DNA of 64,000 nucleotides from contig NZ_JAHCTA010000002.1 in the NCBI RefSeq assembly GCF_018474025.1, positions 248,562-312,561 on the forward strand. Reading direction: 5' to 3'. Below, piece after piece: positions 25,820 through 35,719 of the stretch (position 1 is its first letter; the number at the start of each line of letters is the position of its first letter). The DNA is from Alteromonas oceanisediminis. Lineage in GTDB: Bacteria > Pseudomonadota > Gammaproteobacteria > Enterobacterales > Alteromonadaceae. Both the position numbers and the translations under genes were made by a program. A model generated the notes under the pieces. The model ran no database searches, was not told the origin of the DNA, and saw only the letters and a program-made list of their open reading frames with translations.

Positions 25820-28063
25820 CTAGGCAGCACTAGCAGTCTGTGTTGGCTCAGTTTCTTCCACTGAAAGTAAGTTCAAATCAAAATCAAACTCATCAACTCG
25901 CACCGACAGTTTACGCTTAGCATCGTAGCTGAGTAACTTACTGTGCTCATCTGGTGTAATTTTGCCTTGCTCAAGTAGCTTGTTCACTGCATTTTCAAAT
26001 GAAACGAAAGGAACAACTGGCGCTTTACGCAATGCTTTTTGAACTTTGCTTAACAATGGCATCACTGCATGCTTGGCTTTAAATGCCTGCTCATTGATAT
26101 CATTGCCGTCACCCGGCTCAGTCACAACGAGGTGCGTTAGCTGCGCTTTAATCGAGTTATCCTGCAATGACGCGGTTGCCAGTTCACGCACGAGATCGTC
26201 AGAAATTTGCGATACTGACGACGTATACGTGTTGGTGAGTGCGCGCATCAGCCAACGCGTTGGCGTATTCGGGAAGTTACTCACGAAGTTCACCAAAGCT
26301 TGTTCAGCCTGCTGGAGCGACCACTGGATTGCATATTCAAAGTACGGCTGCGCCAATTTACGGTCTTCAACACGCTGCTCGTAAAAACGAATAGCTGCCA
26401 TGGCACCGTACAAGTAGCTCATCATGTCGCCTAAACGCGCAGACAGTAATTCAGCTTTTTTCAAATCGCCGCCCAGAACCAGAAGCGATAAATCCGCTAA
26501 AGGTGCTAATTTGGCAGACAGCGCATTCAAACGTTTTTCATACGGACGTACTTCCGGAAGCGCCGATTCGGTGCTGCGTAAGAACGGTAGGTACGCATTG
26601 ACCTTACTGCGTAGCGCATTCTTGACACTGAACTTAACCGTTTTTGCCAATACCTTGTTAAAGGCAGCATCCGCTGATTTGTCATCGCTGTGGATCAAAT
26701 CAACCATTTCTTTCAGGTGCGGATGACAGCGCATGGCGCCCTGACCAAAAATCATCAATGACCGCGTTAAGATATTAGCGCCCTCAACGGTGATCGCAAT
26801 CGGCAGAGCCGAGTAACCGTTAGCCAGCGTGTTTTGTGGACCACGCTGAATCGCTTTACCTGCCTGAACATCCATGGCTGAGTTCAATACGTCGCGACCT
26901 AGCTCAGTCATGTGATACTTAGCAATCGCTGTAATCACAGACGGCTTTAAGCCCAAGCTCAATGCTTCAGTCGTCAAAACACGCATCGATTCAAGCAAAA
27001 AGGTTTTACCAGCGATGTCTGCCAGTTTGTCTTGGATCCCTTCAAAACGGCCAATTGGAACACCGAACTGTTCACGCACGAAAGAATATTCCGCAGTCGA
27101 TTTAAAGGCTGATTGTGCAGAAGCAACACCCATTGCTGGCAATGAAATACCGCGACCTGCGCCAAGGCAGCTCACGAGCATCTGCCAACCACGACCAATG
27201 TTCTTTTCACCACCAATGATGAAATCCATTGGAATGAAAACGTTATTACCGCGTGTTGTTCCGTTATAGAAACGCACGCCCATCGGATCGTGGCGGTTAC
27301 CTAACTCAACCCCTGGATGCGACTTTGGCAACAACGCACAGGTAATGCCACGTTCTACTTTATCACCCAGCAAACCGTCGGGATCAAATACTTTAAAGGC
27401 TAGACCCAATACGGTAGCAATCGGCGCAAGCGTAATGTAGCGCTTGTCCCATGTGACAGACAGCCCAACAACTTCTTCACCATTCCACTCACCTTTGGTG
27501 ACAATCGCGGCGTCAGGAATTGAACCTGCGTCTGACCCAGCTTCTGGGCTAGTTAATGCAAAACAAGGGATATCCTGACCGACCGCGAGACGTGGCAACC
27601 AGTAATTTTGCTGCTCTTCAGTGCCGTAGTGCATCAATAGCTCACCCGGGCCTAATGAGTTAGGCACCATGACGGTTACTGCAATCGCACCGCTTTTTGC
27701 TGCAATCGTTGCAACGATGGTCGAGTTAGCGTACGCGCTGAACTCTAGGCCACCAAATTTCTTGGGAATGATCATCGAGAAAAATTTATTCTCGCCTAGA
27801 AAATTTAATACGTTTTGCGGAATATGATCGCTGTTTTGCAATTCAAAATCGTCAACCATAGACAGCAACTGCTTAACAGGGCCATCTAAAAATGCCTGTT
27901 CATCAGCGGTTAACGTCGCCTTAGGAATATTGCGCAGCACCTGCATGTCAGGTTTACCGCGGTAAATAGACGATTCAATCCACACGTCACCCGCGTCGAG
28001 CGCTTCTTGCTCGGTAATCGAAATTGGGGGTAAAACTTTTTTAAGACTTGTTCTGATACTCAT
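25820..28063 (-). CDS. fadE: Acyl-CoA dehydrogenase FadE (long-chain beta-oxidation)
   Basis: 747 residues from ATG 28063; ATG 28072 is nearly as good. It catalyses the first step of fatty-acid beta-oxidation. The N-terminal acyl-CoA dehydrogenase part has PKKFGGLEFSAYANS, CFALTSPEAGSDAGSIPD, LGAGRGISLPAMGVASAQ, REQFGVPIGRFEGIQDKLA and TVEGANILTRSLMIFGQGA; the C-terminal half is the FadE-specific DUF1974-type domain. It is shorter than E. coli FadE (814 residues) because it lacks the N-terminal membrane segments. A FadR-like operator overlaps the start region (28074-28090) and a strong terminator follows, so it is probably a single-gene, fatty-acid-controlled unit. Confidence 0.93.
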   Translation of the reverse strand: MSIRTSLKKVLPPISITEQEALDAGDVWIESSIYRGKPDMQVLRNIPKATLTADEQAFLDGPVKQLLSMVDDFELQNSDHIPQNVLNFLGENKFFSMIIPKKFGGLEFSAYANSTIVATIAAKSGAIAVTVMVPNSLGPGELLMHYGTEEQQNYWLPRLAVGQDIPCFALTSPEAGSDAGSIPDAAIVTKGEWNGEEVVGLSVTWDKRYITLAPIATVLGLAFKVFDPDGLLGDKVERGITCALLPKSHPGVELGNRHDPMGVRFYNGTTRGNNVFIPMDFIIGGEKNIGRGWQMLVSCLGAGRGISLPAMGVASAQSAFKSTAEYSFVREQFGVPIGRFEGIQDKLADIAGKTFLLESMRVLTTEALSLGLKPSVITAIAKYHMTELGRDVLNSAMDVQAGKAIQRGPQNTLANGYSALPIAITVEGANILTRSLMIFGQGAMRCHPHLKEMVDLIHSDDKSADAAFNKVLAKTVKFSVKNALRSKVNAYLPFLRSTESALPEVRPYEKRLNALSAKLAPLADLSLLVLGGDLKKAELLSARLGDMMSYLYGAMAAIRFYEQRVEDRKLAQPYFEYAIQWSLQQAEQALVNFVSNFPNTPTRWLMRALTNTYTSSVSQISDDLVRELATASLQDNSIKAQLTHLVVTEPGDGNDINEQAFKAKHAVMPLLSKVQKALRKAPVVPFVSFENAVNKLLEQGKITPDEHSKLLSYDAKRKLSVRVDEFDFDLNLLSVEETEPTQTASAA

Positions 28064-28073
28064 TGTACTCATC

Positions 28074-28099
28074 CGCTCATCTGACCAGTTGTGAATATA
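28074..28099 (-). promoter_or_regulatory. Candidate fadE promoter with FadR-like operator
   Basis: On the minus strand AACTGGTCAGATGAGCG (28090-28074) matches the left half of the FadR consensus (ANCTGGTCNGAC) almost perfectly, with a weaker right half. A -10-like TATATT lies at 28099-28094, so the site would cover the transcription start. Confidence 0.45.
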
Positions 28100-28508
28100 T
28101 ACTACTGCAAATTGGCTAAAGATCAAAATAAGCTAACGAAATGTTGAGGAAATGTGAGTACCGTTCTGGTTAAAAAATAGGCTAAGCCTTTGTTTATAAT
28201 GGATTTAGGCTGTATTGATTAAGATACGCACGTGTTGATTTTCATACCTATTAAATGACTTTTCTGCGTGTTTCACGTGCTGAAAACCGCGGCGAGCAAA
28301 AAACGTAACGTATTTTATCCGATACAGGTGTCATCGTAACCGGCTAGCAACGGCCCCGTTTTTGCTCTAAAAATCCCTATCCGGTACAAACTAATTTGGT
28401 GATTACGATATAATTGCTAAGCAGAATTTAGCTTTAGCCGTTATTATTACGGGAATGAACGCAGGTTTATTAGCCGACAATGTTCAATTTCACTATGGAG
28501 CGCCAATC
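28100..28508. other. Divergent intergenic region between fadE and the LolA-like gene
   Basis: About 400 bp without a convincing gene. A perfect TATAAT at 28409-28414 is a candidate -10 for the rightward operon, without a recognisable -35. A short dyad GCTAA/TTAGC (28416-28432) and the 11-bp palindrome AGGCTAAGCCT near 28181 are the only other structures noticed. Confidence 0.4.
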
Positions 28509-29312
28509 ATGAAGCGAATAGGTCATTTTCTTAACACCAGCCGGTGGTGCATCGCTGGGCTGATTATCGCGTGTCTGTCTTTTACCACTCTGGCCGATGA
28601 GCAGCGAGGTGACGAAATCGCACAAGCACGCAAAACCGCCGATACAGGGTGGGGCGATACTGAAGCCGAAATGCGCATGATCTTGCGTAATGCACAAGGG
28701 CAGGAATCAGAACGAAAAATGCGCGTTAAGTCGCTTGAGGTTATCGATGATGGCGATAAGGCCCTGACGATTTTTGACCAGCCAAGAGATGTGAGTGGAA
28801 CTGCATTTTTGAGTTTCTCGAAAGCGGTTGGCGCAGACGATCAGTGGATTTATCTACCAGCGTTGAAGCGTGTAAAGCGTATCAACTCACGAAATAAGTC
28901 TGGCCCTTTCATGGGCAGTGAGTTTGCGTTTGAAGACATGACATCATTTGAGCTTGAGAAGTACAGGTTCAATTATCTACGCGATGAAACGCTGGATGGT
29001 GCCGAAACGTACGTGGTCGAGCAGGTGCCAATAGATGAATATTCTGGCTACACGCGTCAGGTCGTTTGGGTTGATAAAGAGCACTATTATGTGCGTAAGA
29101 TTGAATTTTATGATCGAAAGGACTCTCTCTTGAAGACGCTTGAGCTGGATGATTACCGGCAATATAAAGATCAATACTGGCGCGCTCACCGCTCTGAAAT
29201 GTTTAATGAGCAAACCGGTAAAAGTACCGTGTTAATTGTCGATGAGTTGGTATTCGATACCGGTCTTAGTGACGATGATTTTGATGAAAACAAATTGCGT
29301 AACGTGCGCTAA
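28509..29312 (+). CDS. Outer-membrane lipoprotein-sorting (LolA-like) periplasmic protein
   Basis: 267 residues from ATG 28509 (GGAG 9 bases upstream). A signal peptide ends near TTLADE. The mature part reads as the LolA-like family (sensu 'outer membrane lipoprotein-sorting protein'): EMRMILRNAQGQESERKMRVKS style strands, DQWIYLPALKRVKRI, GSEFAFEDM, DKEHYYVRKIEFYD and FDENKLRNVR. Such proteins are usually encoded beside an RND/MMPL-type lipid exporter; none is adjacent here. It is first of a three-gene unit with two outer-membrane barrels (27-bp and 13-bp gaps), suggesting envelope lipid handling. Confidence 0.8.
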   Translation: MKRIGHFLNTSRWCIAGLIIACLSFTTLADEQRGDEIAQARKTADTGWGDTEAEMRMILRNAQGQESERKMRVKSLEVIDDGDKALTIFDQPRDVSGTAFLSFSKAVGADDQWIYLPALKRVKRINSRNKSGPFMGSEFAFEDMTSFELEKYRFNYLRDETLDGAETYVVEQVPIDEYSGYTRQVVWVDKEHYYVRKIEFYDRKDSLLKTLELDDYRQYKDQYWRAHRSEMFNEQTGKSTVLIVDELVFDTGLSDDDFDENKLRNVR

Positions 29313-29339
29313 GCACCGCGCAACAGTAAGGATAGTAGA

Positions 29340-30599
29340 TTGATAGCAAACAAGTTCATTCGACGCTTTGCACCGGTGTGTGCAGGGCTGGCCTGTGTTC
29401 TGGGAAGCGCATCTGCGGCTGCAAATGATTTGGAAATCAGTGGTGAAGCAGGTATTCAAATGCGTTATTTTTTTGAAGATGCACTACTGCCACAACAAGA
29501 GCGAACACAGGCCTCTGTTTACCTGCAGCCTGAGTTTTTTTACAGTTGGAACGGGGGAGACGATAGGCTAGTGATCAAGCCTTTCGCCCGTTTGGATCAA
29601 ATTGATAGCGAACGCACGCACCTTGATATACGAGAGATGCATTGGCTGCACCTTGCTTCTGACTGGGAATTACTCGCGGGCATCAGCAAAGTGTTCTGGG
29701 GGCAGACAGAATCGCTGCATCTGGTCGATGTTATCAATCAAACGGATGCTGTTGAGTCTGTCGATGGGGAAGACAAGCTCGGTCAACCCATGGTCAGCTT
29801 TTCTTATTTTACGGACTTTGGGCGTTTATCAGCCTTTGCCTTACCTTACTTCCGAGAGCGAACCTTCCCCGGATTAGACGGCCGAGTCGTACCGCCGTTT
29901 CTTATCGATACCGATAACCCGCTGTATGCGTCGAGCCAAGAGCAAACTCATCTCGACTATGCCCTGCGCTGGCAGCATACTCTAGGCAGTTGGGATCTTG
30001 GCCTAAGCTATTTTGATGGGACAAACCGCGAACCGTATTTCGCACAACGTTTTGACCCCGAAACAGCGAACCTTCGCCTACAACCCTATTATTCACAGAT
30101 CACGCAGGTTGGCTTGGATGTATTGGCCGTCACTGGGTCGTGGTTGCTAAAGTTTGAAGGGATCTACCGTCAGGATGACCTTGAGAATGTGCCTGTTTCA
30201 CTCAATTCAGTGATTGAAGAAGACTTTTTTGCGGCGGTCGCGGGCTTTGAATATACTCAGGTGGGGGTATTCGACAGCCAGTACGATCTCGGGGTATTGA
30301 TGGAGTATCAATTTGACGAACGTGACGATACCGCCTTCGTCTTTGGTCAAAACGATTTGATGATGGGTTTACGCGTTGCCTTTAACGATATTGATGGTAC
30401 CACTGTGTTGTTCGGTATGGTGCAGGACTTGGAGCGCTCGGATAGCTACAGCGGCTTTTTTGAGAGTTCCAGCCGGATAACCGATCAGTGGCGCTGGAGC
30501 TTAGACGCGTATTTCTTTAGCAGTGATGTTGCTGCTGATCCGCTGTATTTTATGCGCAGAGAAGATCATATAGAGTTCACCCTTGAATATTACTTTTAA
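29340..30599 (+). CDS. Outer-membrane barrel protein (DUF1302/porin-like), TTG start
   Basis: 419 residues. The TTG at 29340 is chosen because it has AAGGAT 6-7 bases upstream and is followed by a full signal peptide (cleavage near SASAAAND), while the next in-frame Met (residue 41) lies beyond that peptide. The mature protein is a run of amphipathic strands with aromatic girdles (VYLQPEFFYSWNGG, YALRWQHTLGSWDLGLSYFDGT) and ends in EYYF. Barrels of this look often accompany LolA-like genes in lipid-export operons. The substrate is unknown. Confidence 0.75.
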   Translation: MIANKFIRRFAPVCAGLACVLGSASAAANDLEISGEAGIQMRYFFEDALLPQQERTQASVYLQPEFFYSWNGGDDRLVIKPFARLDQIDSERTHLDIREMHWLHLASDWELLAGISKVFWGQTESLHLVDVINQTDAVESVDGEDKLGQPMVSFSYFTDFGRLSAFALPYFRERTFPGLDGRVVPPFLIDTDNPLYASSQEQTHLDYALRWQHTLGSWDLGLSYFDGTNREPYFAQRFDPETANLRLQPYYSQITQVGLDVLAVTGSWLLKFEGIYRQDDLENVPVSLNSVIEEDFFAAVAGFEYTQVGVFDSQYDLGVLMEYQFDERDDTAFVFGQNDLMMGLRVAFNDIDGTTVLFGMVQDLERSDSYSGFFESSSRITDQWRWSLDAYFFSSDVAADPLYFMRREDHIEFTLEYYF

Positions 30600-30612
30600 C
30601 AGGATGTTGTTC

Positions 30613-31173
30613 ATGCAGAATAAATCAATCGCCGTCGCACTTATGGTGTCGGGGCTCTTTGCTACACATCAAGCCGCGGCAACAGAACGCCTGTACGGTG
30701 TGATTGGCGCGGGGTATTCGCAGTCTGAGTTTCGCCAGGGCGAGCAGGACGGTTTAAGCTATAAGGCGGCGATCGGTTATCAGCTAGATGCGCAGTGGTA
30801 TCTCGAAGCAGGGTATCAGCGAATTGCCGACGGCTCAGTGGATGTTCCGCCACAGAGCAATGAATCAGATGCCCTCGCGGGTGATGCCCTTTCGCTTAGC
30901 GTATTGGGTAAAGCAGGATCTCGTGAGGGAGAACTGTTTTACCGTCTGGGTATATTGCGCGGCGACCTTGAGGGTTACCAAACCGTGACTCAGGACGGTG
31001 TTGATGGTTTAGTGTATTACAATGATAGCGTTGTGGCTGGCACGGTCGGGTTAGGCTTTGATTGGTACGTAGGGCTCAACAGTATGATACGGTTCGAATT
31101 TGAGCATATTTTTGGTGAAGACGACCTTAAGGTTAACGCGGCCACAATCGGGTTCCGTTACAACTTTAATTAA
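30613..31173 (+). CDS. Small outer-membrane beta-barrel protein (OmpA/OmpW-like size)
   Basis: 186 residues from ATG 30613 (AGGAT 8 bases upstream), with a signal peptide ending near QAAA/TE. About eight strands; starts RLYGVIGAGYSQSEF and ends TIGFRYNFN, typical of 8-stranded barrels. It is third gene of the LolA-like / barrel / barrel unit, 13 bp after the preceding stop. Function unknown. Confidence 0.75.
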   Translation: MQNKSIAVALMVSGLFATHQAAATERLYGVIGAGYSQSEFRQGEQDGLSYKAAIGYQLDAQWYLEAGYQRIADGSVDVPPQSNESDALAGDALSLSVLGKAGSREGELFYRLGILRGDLEGYQTVTQDGVDGLVYYNDSVVAGTVGLGFDWYVGLNSMIRFEFEHIFGEDDLKVNAATIGFRYNFN

Positions 31174-31293
31174 GAAAAGTCCGCCCTAGTTTTTCACCTG
31201 CAAGGTGATCTTGAATGATGGCAGTCGGCTATCCATATCATGACAGTGAGCACCCAAATGACCGCCCATGGCAATACGCATCCAGGAGGGATT

Positions 31294-31551
31294 ATGAAAA
31301 ACGAGTTTGACAGTCGCTACATTCTGAAAATTTTTGAAAAAATTCGGCAACATGGCGAAGCGAAGGAATCTGAATATCACCTCGGCGGCGTAAAAGCCTA
31401 TACTGATTTTGATGGTTATACGGTGTTTATCGAAGATGCGTTGGTGAAGTTGCGCTTTGGCTTTCACAATCAATATCATTTTGAGTATGACTCAAAAGAT
31501 CACTTAGAAGCATTCGAAAAGAAGCTTAAGCAAATCGACGCGGATTATTGA
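31294..31551 (+). CDS. DUF3081 family small protein
   Basis: 85 residues from ATG 31294 with a very strong AGGAGGGA site upstream. The sequence (MKNEFDSRYILKIFEKIRQH, HLGGVKAYTDFDGYTVFIED) matches DUF3081 proteins of Vibrio, Shewanella and Alteromonadales as I remember them. It is soluble and acidic at the C-terminus; function unknown. The last 7 bp overlap the 3' end of the convergent histidine kinase gene. Confidence 0.75.
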   Translation: MKNEFDSRYILKIFEKIRQHGEAKESEYHLGGVKAYTDFDGYTVFIEDALVKLRFGFHNQYHFEYDSKDHLEAFEKKLKQIDADY

Positions 31552-34500
31552 TGTTCAGCGTTGAATGTGAAAAGTGCACGCTCCAAATCGCTTAGCAAAA
31601 TAGGCTTGATTAAATGTGCGTTCATACCCGCTGCCACACCACGTTGTTTATCTTCTTCAAGCGCATTGGCAGTCAATGCAATGATGGGAATAGTCTGAGC
31701 ACGCGGTGATGGTAATGCTCTAATGCATCGGGTTGCCTCATAGCCGTCCATGACTGGCATCTGACAATCCATTAAAATAAGGTCAAACTCTTCAAGCCGT
31801 TCAGTGGCAATGGCGACTGCTTCCGCACCATTAACTGCAACTTCTACACGACAGCCGCATTGTGTCAGCATGTCGTTCGCGACGATCTGATTGATGCTGT
31901 TATCTTCCACTAGCAACACTGATAATGAGGTATCGGCTCGGCTCACTGCAGTATTCAACGCTGCCGTTATGTCCTGCGTCGAGAATAAATAATCAGTCTG
32001 ATCGCGTACATCGTTTTCAGGAGTCGAATCAGTCATGCGTATAATTTTAACACCACGACACTGTGGGTGATGGCGAAGGTGCTGCGCAAAGTCTGGCCCG
32101 GTCATGCCATTTAGGCGATCGTATATAATGATAGCAAGTGGTGCCTGGACACGCATTTGTGCCATGGCTTGTCGCGCTGAGCTAACACTGACTAACGGCA
32201 TACCTACCCGAGTGCAGGCGTCTTTCCATTGCTGAATAAAGGTATTGTTAATAGTCGCCAAGATCAGGTTTGGCGATTCTGAGCCATCGACCTGACGATC
32301 GACCTGCGCAGTACCATGATTAGTCACTTCACTGGCTATCTGATCGTGTAATGGGTGAGTGAACCAAAACGTGGAGCCTTGATGTAGCGTACTTTTTACA
32401 CCGATTTCCCCGCCGAGCAGCGTGACCAGTTGCTTGCAGATAGCAAGCCCCAGGCCAGTGCCTTCTTGTGCCCGCGAATGGCTGGCATCCACTTGTGTGA
32501 ATTTTTCAAACAGTTTTGCCTGCTGATGAGCTTCAATACCAGCACCGGTATCACTGATGGCGAAAAGCAGACATTCATCTTGGCGAGTAACGCGCAGCGT
32601 GATGGTTCCATCGAGCGTGAATTTAATCGCATTACCGCACAGATTATCCAATATTTGCTGCAACCTTCCTGCGTCGGTGAGTAATAAGTCGCCGACATCG
32701 TCATCAACATTCGCCTCAATAAGAATGGGGCGGTTTAATTGTTCAACCTGTGCCGAGAGAGATTCTATTGTTTTGTCGATGAGCGAGCGGATCGGACAGC
32801 TATCAAGTGCGATTGAAAGCTTTCCGGCTTCAATTTTTGCAATATCCAGCACATCGTTAATAATACGCAAAAGTTTGTTGCCGCTGGCGTTAATCAATTG
32901 CGTGTATTTTTGTTGCTGCTCAGTCAATGGCGTTTTCTGTAATAACTGATTAAGGCCCAATACACCATTCAGTGGCGTACGCATTTCGTGGCTCATGTTG
33001 GCCAAAAACTCGCTCTTTGCGGCACTGGCGGCTAACGCTTCCTGCTCAGCAGCCTTGAGTGAGGATATATTTTGAAACGCGCCAAATAGCCTAACCGGTT
33101 TATCATTTTCATATTCAGCATAACCGATAGCACGTACCCAGATGTGGTTGCCTTTTGCGGTGACAAACGGTAACTGTTCATCCCAGCTTGTGCCATTTGC
33201 CACCGCTGTTTCAACTGCGGCCGTGATCACGGCACGAGCTTCTGGCGCGTAGTAATTCAACGCATCTTCTAATACAACCGGCGTTCCAATGGGCAGTTCA
33301 TGGATTCGGTAGACCTCATCGCTCCACACCACCTCTTGTGTGACTAAATCAAGCACCCAACCACCGACTTGAGAAATTTCTCCAGTGGCTAAAAGAATTT
33401 GTTGCGTACGTAAGTTATCTCGTTCGGCAATACGTTGCTGAGTGATATCTTGGCCTAACCATAGATAACCTAAATCGTCTGAGTAGTCGGAGGTGATCGG
33501 CGTGACAACAATAGCAATAAAAAGTGCCTCGCCGGTCGATGTGATATGGCGAAGTTCCACGCGAAACGGTTTTTCTTGAGCGGCTTTCAGTACAGCAGCC
33601 ATCATCTCTTGGCTTTCGCTTGATGCCGGCAGGCTTAACTTTTCACACAACATGAGCATCGCATCATCAGGCAGGAAAGCAAAGGGAGATAATTTGCCTA
33701 CCACATCATCCGCTGAGTATCCTAACAGCTCGGAAGCGAATTGATTGAATAGAGTAATGCGCCCTTCAGTTGTCATCCCCATTAGCAGTAGCGGCGCACT
33801 GTCGAGCATCGCTTGTTGGAATTGGCTGCTTTGCGTCAAACGCGATTCAAGCCGCTTTTGCTCATTGATATCGGTCATCAATATCATGTAGCCAATAAAT
33901 TTCTGTGCTTCAACGTAAGGTTGCAGACTGAGGCGAACCCAAAAAGAACTGCCGTTTCGCGCATGGAAGCGAAGCTCGCCTTCGTAGTGAGTCTGTTCAA
34001 TCAAGGCGTTTTCGATACGTGCAATCTCAGCCTCTTGCGTCTCTGGCCCTTTCAGGGTGTAAAGCGTTTTGTGTTTGACCTCACTGAAATGATAACCAGT
34101 GTGTGTGGTAAACGCATCATTTGCCCAGACCAAATTAAACGAGGAATCTGTCATTGCCAGCGCATTAGTCGTTTGTGTGGTAAACGCCATTACCTGTCGG
34201 TAAGCGTTGGACACTGCCTGTTTTTCGTTGAGGATCTGTTGCTCGCGCTCTGCGTAGCGGGTAGTTTCACTGACCGATACCACGCGATATTGATTATCGT
34301 CGGTGGGCGAAAAATCAATCCGCACTGAAATGGTTTCGCCGTTCTGGCGTAATCCTAAAAAGCTTTCGCCTTTGCCCATGGTTCGTGCGGCTTTGTCGGC
34401 AAAGGTTCGCGTCACATGCTGAGCATGGTGAGCCCTGTACTCTACCGGAATAAGTGTTTCAATCGACGCGCCAATAAGGGCGTCGAGCGAGTAGCCAAAA

Positions 34501-34610
34501 AGTGATGTTATCTTTTCGTTGGCGTAATGAATGATGCTATTTTCGTCCACCAATAAAATGCCATTGGCGGATTTGTCTAGCAGTTCATGGAGTAAAGCGT
34601 TTGTGAGCAA
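31545..34610 (-). CDS. Soluble hybrid sensor histidine kinase, 4 PAS + HisKA + HATPase + degenerate REC + REC
   Basis: 1021 residues from a TTG start (34610); an in-frame stop lies 10 codons upstream and no ATG or GTG is in between. No membrane segment is seen. Domains: PAS at about 10-120, 145-255, 265-385 and 400-515; HisKA with the phospho-His in [12 protein letters not shown] near 540; HATPase with [20 protein letters not shown] and [12 protein letters not shown]; a receiver-like domain at about 775-880 that lacks the acidic pair (starts NLILATINN) though it keeps an Asp in [11 protein letters not shown]; and a complete C-terminal receiver with LLVEDN and the acceptor Asp in [13 protein letters not shown]. 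No Hpt domain is present, so it needs an external partner. No response regulator is adjacent. Confidence 0.9.
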   Translation of the reverse strand: MLTNALLHELLDKSANGILLVDENSIIHYANEKITSLFGYSLDALIGASIETLIPVEYRAHHAQHVTRTFADKAARTMGKGESFLGLRQNGETISVRIDFSPTDDNQYRVVSVSETTRYAEREQQILNEKQAVSNAYRQVMAFTTQTTNALAMTDSSFNLVWANDAFTTHTGYHFSEVKHKTLYTLKGPETQEAEIARIENALIEQTHYEGELRFHARNGSSFWVRLSLQPYVEAQKFIGYMILMTDINEQKRLESRLTQSSQFQQAMLDSAPLLLMGMTTEGRITLFNQFASELLGYSADDVVGKLSPFAFLPDDAMLMLCEKLSLPASSESQEMMAAVLKAAQEKPFRVELRHITSTGEALFIAIVVTPITSDYSDDLGYLWLGQDITQQRIAERDNLRTQQILLATGEISQVGGWVLDLVTQEVVWSDEVYRIHELPIGTPVVLEDALNYYAPEARAVITAAVETAVANGTSWDEQLPFVTAKGNHIWVRAIGYAEYENDKPVRLFGAFQNISSLKAAEQEALAASAAKSEFLANMSHEMRTPLNGVLGLNQLLQKTPLTEQQQKYTQLINASGNKLLRIINDVLDIAKIEAGKLSIALDSCPIRSLIDKTIESLSAQVEQLNRPILIEANVDDDVGDLLLTDAGRLQQILDNLCGNAIKFTLDGTITLRVTRQDECLLFAISDTGAGIEAHQQAKLFEKFTQVDASHSRAQEGTGLGLAICKQLVTLLGGEIGVKSTLHQGSTFWFTHPLHDQIASEVTNHGTAQVDRQVDGSESPNLILATINNTFIQQWKDACTRVGMPLVSVSSARQAMAQMRVQAPLAIIIYDRLNGMTGPDFAQHLRHHPQCRGVKIIRMTDSTPENDVRDQTDYLFSTQDITAALNTAVSRADTSLSVLLVEDNSINQIVANDMLTQCGCRVEVAVNGAEAVAIATERLEEFDLILMDCQMPVMDGYEATRCIRALPSPRAQTIPIIALTANALEEDKQRGVAAGMNAHLIKPILLSDLERALFTFNAEHQ

Positions 34611-34650
34611 ATTGGAACCACACCTAAGCAGTGATCAACATCACATCATC

Positions 34651-34669
34651 GTCATAGCGCTACTATGAC
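34651..34669. promoter_or_regulatory. 19-bp perfect dyad between the kinase and lpxL-like genes
   Basis: GTCATAG and CTATGAC (7 bp each) flank a 5-bp centre at 34658-34662. It lies 41 bp before the kinase start and 95 bp before the acyltransferase start, a likely position for a shared operator. No T run follows, so a terminator is unlikely. Confidence 0.45.
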
Positions 34670-34763
34670 ACAGCTTTGCACTGTCGCCAATTGTACACAA
34701 CATAGCATTCGGCAAAGTAAGCATGTTACTCTGTCATGATTCAGCACACTGCAAGCAATTCGA

Positions 34764-35696
34764 GTGACTTCACCAGCAATTCAACCACCCTCATTTGAAA
34801 AACGATTTTTGGCGCCAACTTTCTGGCCAACGTGGCTGGGCATTGCCTTGCTGTACATATTCAGTTGGCTACCCATCCGGGTTTTACGTGTGTTTGCTAA
34901 AGGTATCGCATGGCTACTGAGAAAGTTGGTGAAAAAGCGCGTTAATGTGGCGCGACGAAATCTGGCTTTAACCTTTCCAGACATGCCCCACAGTGAGCGG
35001 GAAGTGCTGTTGCAACGCCACTTGGAGTGTGCCGGCATGGCCGTTTTTGAGCTGGCCATTGGTTGGTGGGCGCCGGCATGGCGTATTCGTCGATTGGGCG
35101 AAGTTGAGGGTTTTGAGCATGTTGAGCGGATTATCGCTCAGGGAAAAGGCGTATTCGCGCTGGCACTGCACAATATGAACTTAGAGCTGGCCTGTCGAAT
35201 ACTCGGCTATCATCACCCCAGTATTGCGTTCTACCGAAAGCACAACAACCCGTTAATCGACTATATGCAGTACCATGGTCGAAATCGCTCAAATAAATAC
35301 ATGATCCACAAACGCAATGCGAGAGCGTTGATCAACGCGCTGGACCAAGGTGAATTATGCCTTTATTTGCCAGATCAGGACTATGGGCGAGCGCAAAGTG
35401 TCTTTGTGCCTTTTGGTGGCGTTGCTGAAACGGCGACCACAGGAGCCACGCTGATGTTTGCGCGCCGAGCAAACTGCATACCGCTGATTGTCACCTCGCA
35501 ATACACCCGTTCAGGCTATAAAGTGAAATTTTATCCACCTTTGTTAACCTTTGCCGATAAAGAAGATACACAGGCATTAACCGACTTGAATAAAGACATT
35601 GAGTCTATCGTCAAGGAGCAGCCAGAGAGTTACCTTTGGATGCATAAACGCTTTAAAACGCGACCGCAGGAAAGTGATCCCAGCCTGTACGATTAG
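34764..35696 (+). CDS. Lipid A biosynthesis acyltransferase (LpxL/LpxM-like)
   Basis: 310 residues from GTG 34764 (no good Shine-Dalgarno site; no better start nearby). It adds a secondary acyl chain to Kdo-lipid A at the inner-membrane cytoplasmic face. A membrane segment near 20-40 (WLGIALLYIFSWLPIRVLR), the HX4E catalytic motif in ALHNMNLELA near residue 137, YRKHNNPLID, CLYLPDQDYG and FVPFGGVAETATTGATLMFA match the family. It is followed 23 bp later by the TcpQ-domain gene. Confidence 0.88.
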   Translation: MTSPAIQPPSFEKRFLAPTFWPTWLGIALLYIFSWLPIRVLRVFAKGIAWLLRKLVKKRVNVARRNLALTFPDMPHSEREVLLQRHLECAGMAVFELAIGWWAPAWRIRRLGEVEGFEHVERIIAQGKGVFALALHNMNLELACRILGYHHPSIAFYRKHNNPLIDYMQYHGRNRSNKYMIHKRNARALINALDQGELCLYLPDQDYGRAQSVFVPFGGVAETATTGATLMFARRANCIPLIVTSQYTRSGYKVKFYPPLLTFADKEDTQALTDLNKDIESIVKEQPESYLWMHKRFKTRPQESDPSLYD

Positions 35697-35719
35697 CGGC
35701 GCAGGAATATCGTGGTTAT

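Noticed and set aside
31193-31212. Hairpin TCACCT-GCA-AGGTGA as a terminator
   Set aside because: The T-rich side precedes the stem on the plus strand, and the minus strand has A residues after it; the loop is only 3 bases.
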